From JAKEGN01 sp964465665 (lineage in GTDB: Bacteria; Pseudomonadota; Gammaproteobacteria; Steroidobacterales; Woeseiaceae), in NCBI GenBank assembly GCA_964465665.1, contig CAYXKM010000216.1, forward strand, positions 1 through 5,564: a stretch of 5,564 bases of DNA, written 5' to 3'. The position numbers and the translations under genes were made by a program. The notes below the pieces were generated by a model. The model did not search any database, was not told the DNA's origin, and saw only the letters and a list, made by a program, of their open reading frames with translations. Positions 4,764-5,564 of this stretch are shown piece after piece (position 1 is the stretch's first letter; each line of letters starts with the position of its first letter).

Positions 4764-5564
4764 TTACGTAGTTTCAAGAATCTTGCCTTGCGATTTCGCG
4801 CGTTCCTCGAACTCGTGCTGCCATTGCGAACGGTGTACCGCCGGTGCGACCTGCACCGCCGTTACCTTGTATTCCGGGCAATTCGTCGCCCAGTCACTGT
4901 ATTCGGTCGTTACCACGTTGGCGCCGGTCGCGGGATCGTGGAAGGTCGTGTACACCACGCCGGGTTGCACGCGTTCCGTGATCTTCGCTTCCAGCGAAAT
5001 CTCGCCCTTGCGGCTCGACAACGACACCCGATCTCCATGTTTGATGCCACGGGTCTCGGCATCGTGCGGATGAATCTCCAGCAGGTCTTCGTGATACCAG
5101 ATTACGTTGTCCGTGCGGCGAGTCTGCGCGCCGACGTTGTATTGCGTCAGTGTCCGGCCGGTGGTGAGGATCAGCGGAAACTTGCGGCTGGTGCGCTCGT
5201 CGGTCGGCACATAATCGGTCTCGACGAACAGGCCCTTGCCGCGCACGAAATTGTCGATGTGCATGATCGGCGTTCCCATCGGGGCGTCCTCGTTGCACGG
5301 CCATTGCACGCTGCCGACTTCGTCCAGGAACTTGAACGAGACGCCGCCGAAAGTCGGCGTCAGTTTGGCGATCTCGTCCATGATCTCGGCCTCCGAGTTG
5401 TAGTTCATCGGGTAACCGAGCGCCTGTGCCAGTTCCTGCGTCACCAGCCATTCGGCCTTGCCCTGGCGCGGTTTCATCACCGGGCGCACGCGATTGATGC
5501 GCCGCTCGGCGTTGATAAAGGTGCCGTCTTTTTCGAGGAACGACGTGCCCGGCAGGAACACGTG
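4764..5564 (-). CDS. fdsA: Formate dehydrogenase alpha subunit, C-terminal part (partial)
   Basis: The gene runs off the right edge, leaving the last 266 codons of a protein usually of about 900-960 residues. The protein oxidises formate to CO2 at a molybdenum bis-pterin centre. The fragment resembles the NAD-linked FdsA/FdhF type, soluble and cytoplasmic. It starts in HVFLPGTSFLEKDGTFINAE, the family's conserved stretch before the pterin-binding C-terminal domain. That domain (about residues 128-238 of the fragment) shows PLILTTGRTLTQYNVGAQTR, WYHEDLLEIHPHDA, GIKHGDRVSLSSRKG, VYTTFHDP and the typical YSDWATNCPEYKVTAVQV. The active-site Cys/Sec and Fe-S regions lie outside the window. In classic fdsGBACD operons fdsC and fdsD follow, but here the next gene in the same direction is an unrelated exported protein. 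Assignment to FdsA over another FdhF-type alpha subunit is less certain than the enzyme class. Confidence 0.93.
   Translation of the reverse strand, partial: HVFLPGTSFLEKDGTFINAERRINRVRPVMKPRQGKAEWLVTQELAQALGYPMNYNSEAEIMDEIAKLTPTFGGVSFKFLDEVGSVQWPCNEDAPMGTPIMHIDNFVRGKGLFVETDYVPTDERTSRKFPLILTTGRTLTQYNVGAQTRRTDNVIWYHEDLLEIHPHDAETRGIKHGDRVSLSSRKGEISLEAKITERVQPGVVYTTFHDPATGANVVTTEYSDWATNCPEYKVTAVQVAPAVHRSQWQHEFEERAKSQGKILETT

Noticed and set aside
4894..5451. Open frame of 185 codons on the minus strand
   Set aside because: It is an out-of-frame shadow of the formate dehydrogenase gene, Arg/Asp-rich with no family pattern.

Overview
The window looks like chromosomal DNA of a GC-rich gammaproteobacterium. 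This is suggested by the GC-rich codon use, the dispersed GTAG-type palindromic repeats and the envelope protein families present. The genus cannot be named from the sequence alone. There are six protein-coding genes, four on the plus strand and two on the minus strand. I see no rRNA, tRNA, CRISPR array, complete insertion sequence or phage gene.

Layout: positions 1-350 hold no convincing gene. They carry a structured, imperfectly palindromic element (21-115), one REP-like palindrome (151-176) and the leader of the first gene. Positions 351-902 encode an exported SYLF (YSC84-like) lipid-binding-domain protein. After a 156-base gap comes a tight plus-strand group. It consists of a small unrecognised membrane protein (1059-1502), an outer-membrane beta-barrel of the phenol_MetA_deg type (1506-2243, 3 bases downstream), and a 592-residue cyclic-nucleotide-binding/patatin phospholipase (2304-4082). 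The last is a full-length bacterial relative of neuropathy target esterase (NTE/PNPLA6). A near-perfect 20-base inverted repeat followed by a T-run (4099-4184) closes this group. It sits between convergent genes and could be a terminator, a MITE-like element, or both.

On the minus strand, the right edge holds the C-terminal part of a molybdenum-dependent formate dehydrogenase alpha subunit (4764-5564, running off the window). It is followed by two REP-like repeats and then a small exported four-cysteine protein with an acidic, Pro/Ala/Glu-rich tail (4183-4635).

Working together: the plus-strand genes look like a cell-envelope set, with a periplasmic lipid-binding domain, an inner-membrane protein, an outer-membrane barrel and a phospholipase/lysophospholipase. 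A shared role in envelope lipid handling is an inference from the families and their adjacency, not shown by the sequence. The formate dehydrogenase belongs to a separate metabolic locus. I did not find an unmistakable new system. The most interesting items are the NTE-like operon and the three kinds of repeat or structured intergenic element.
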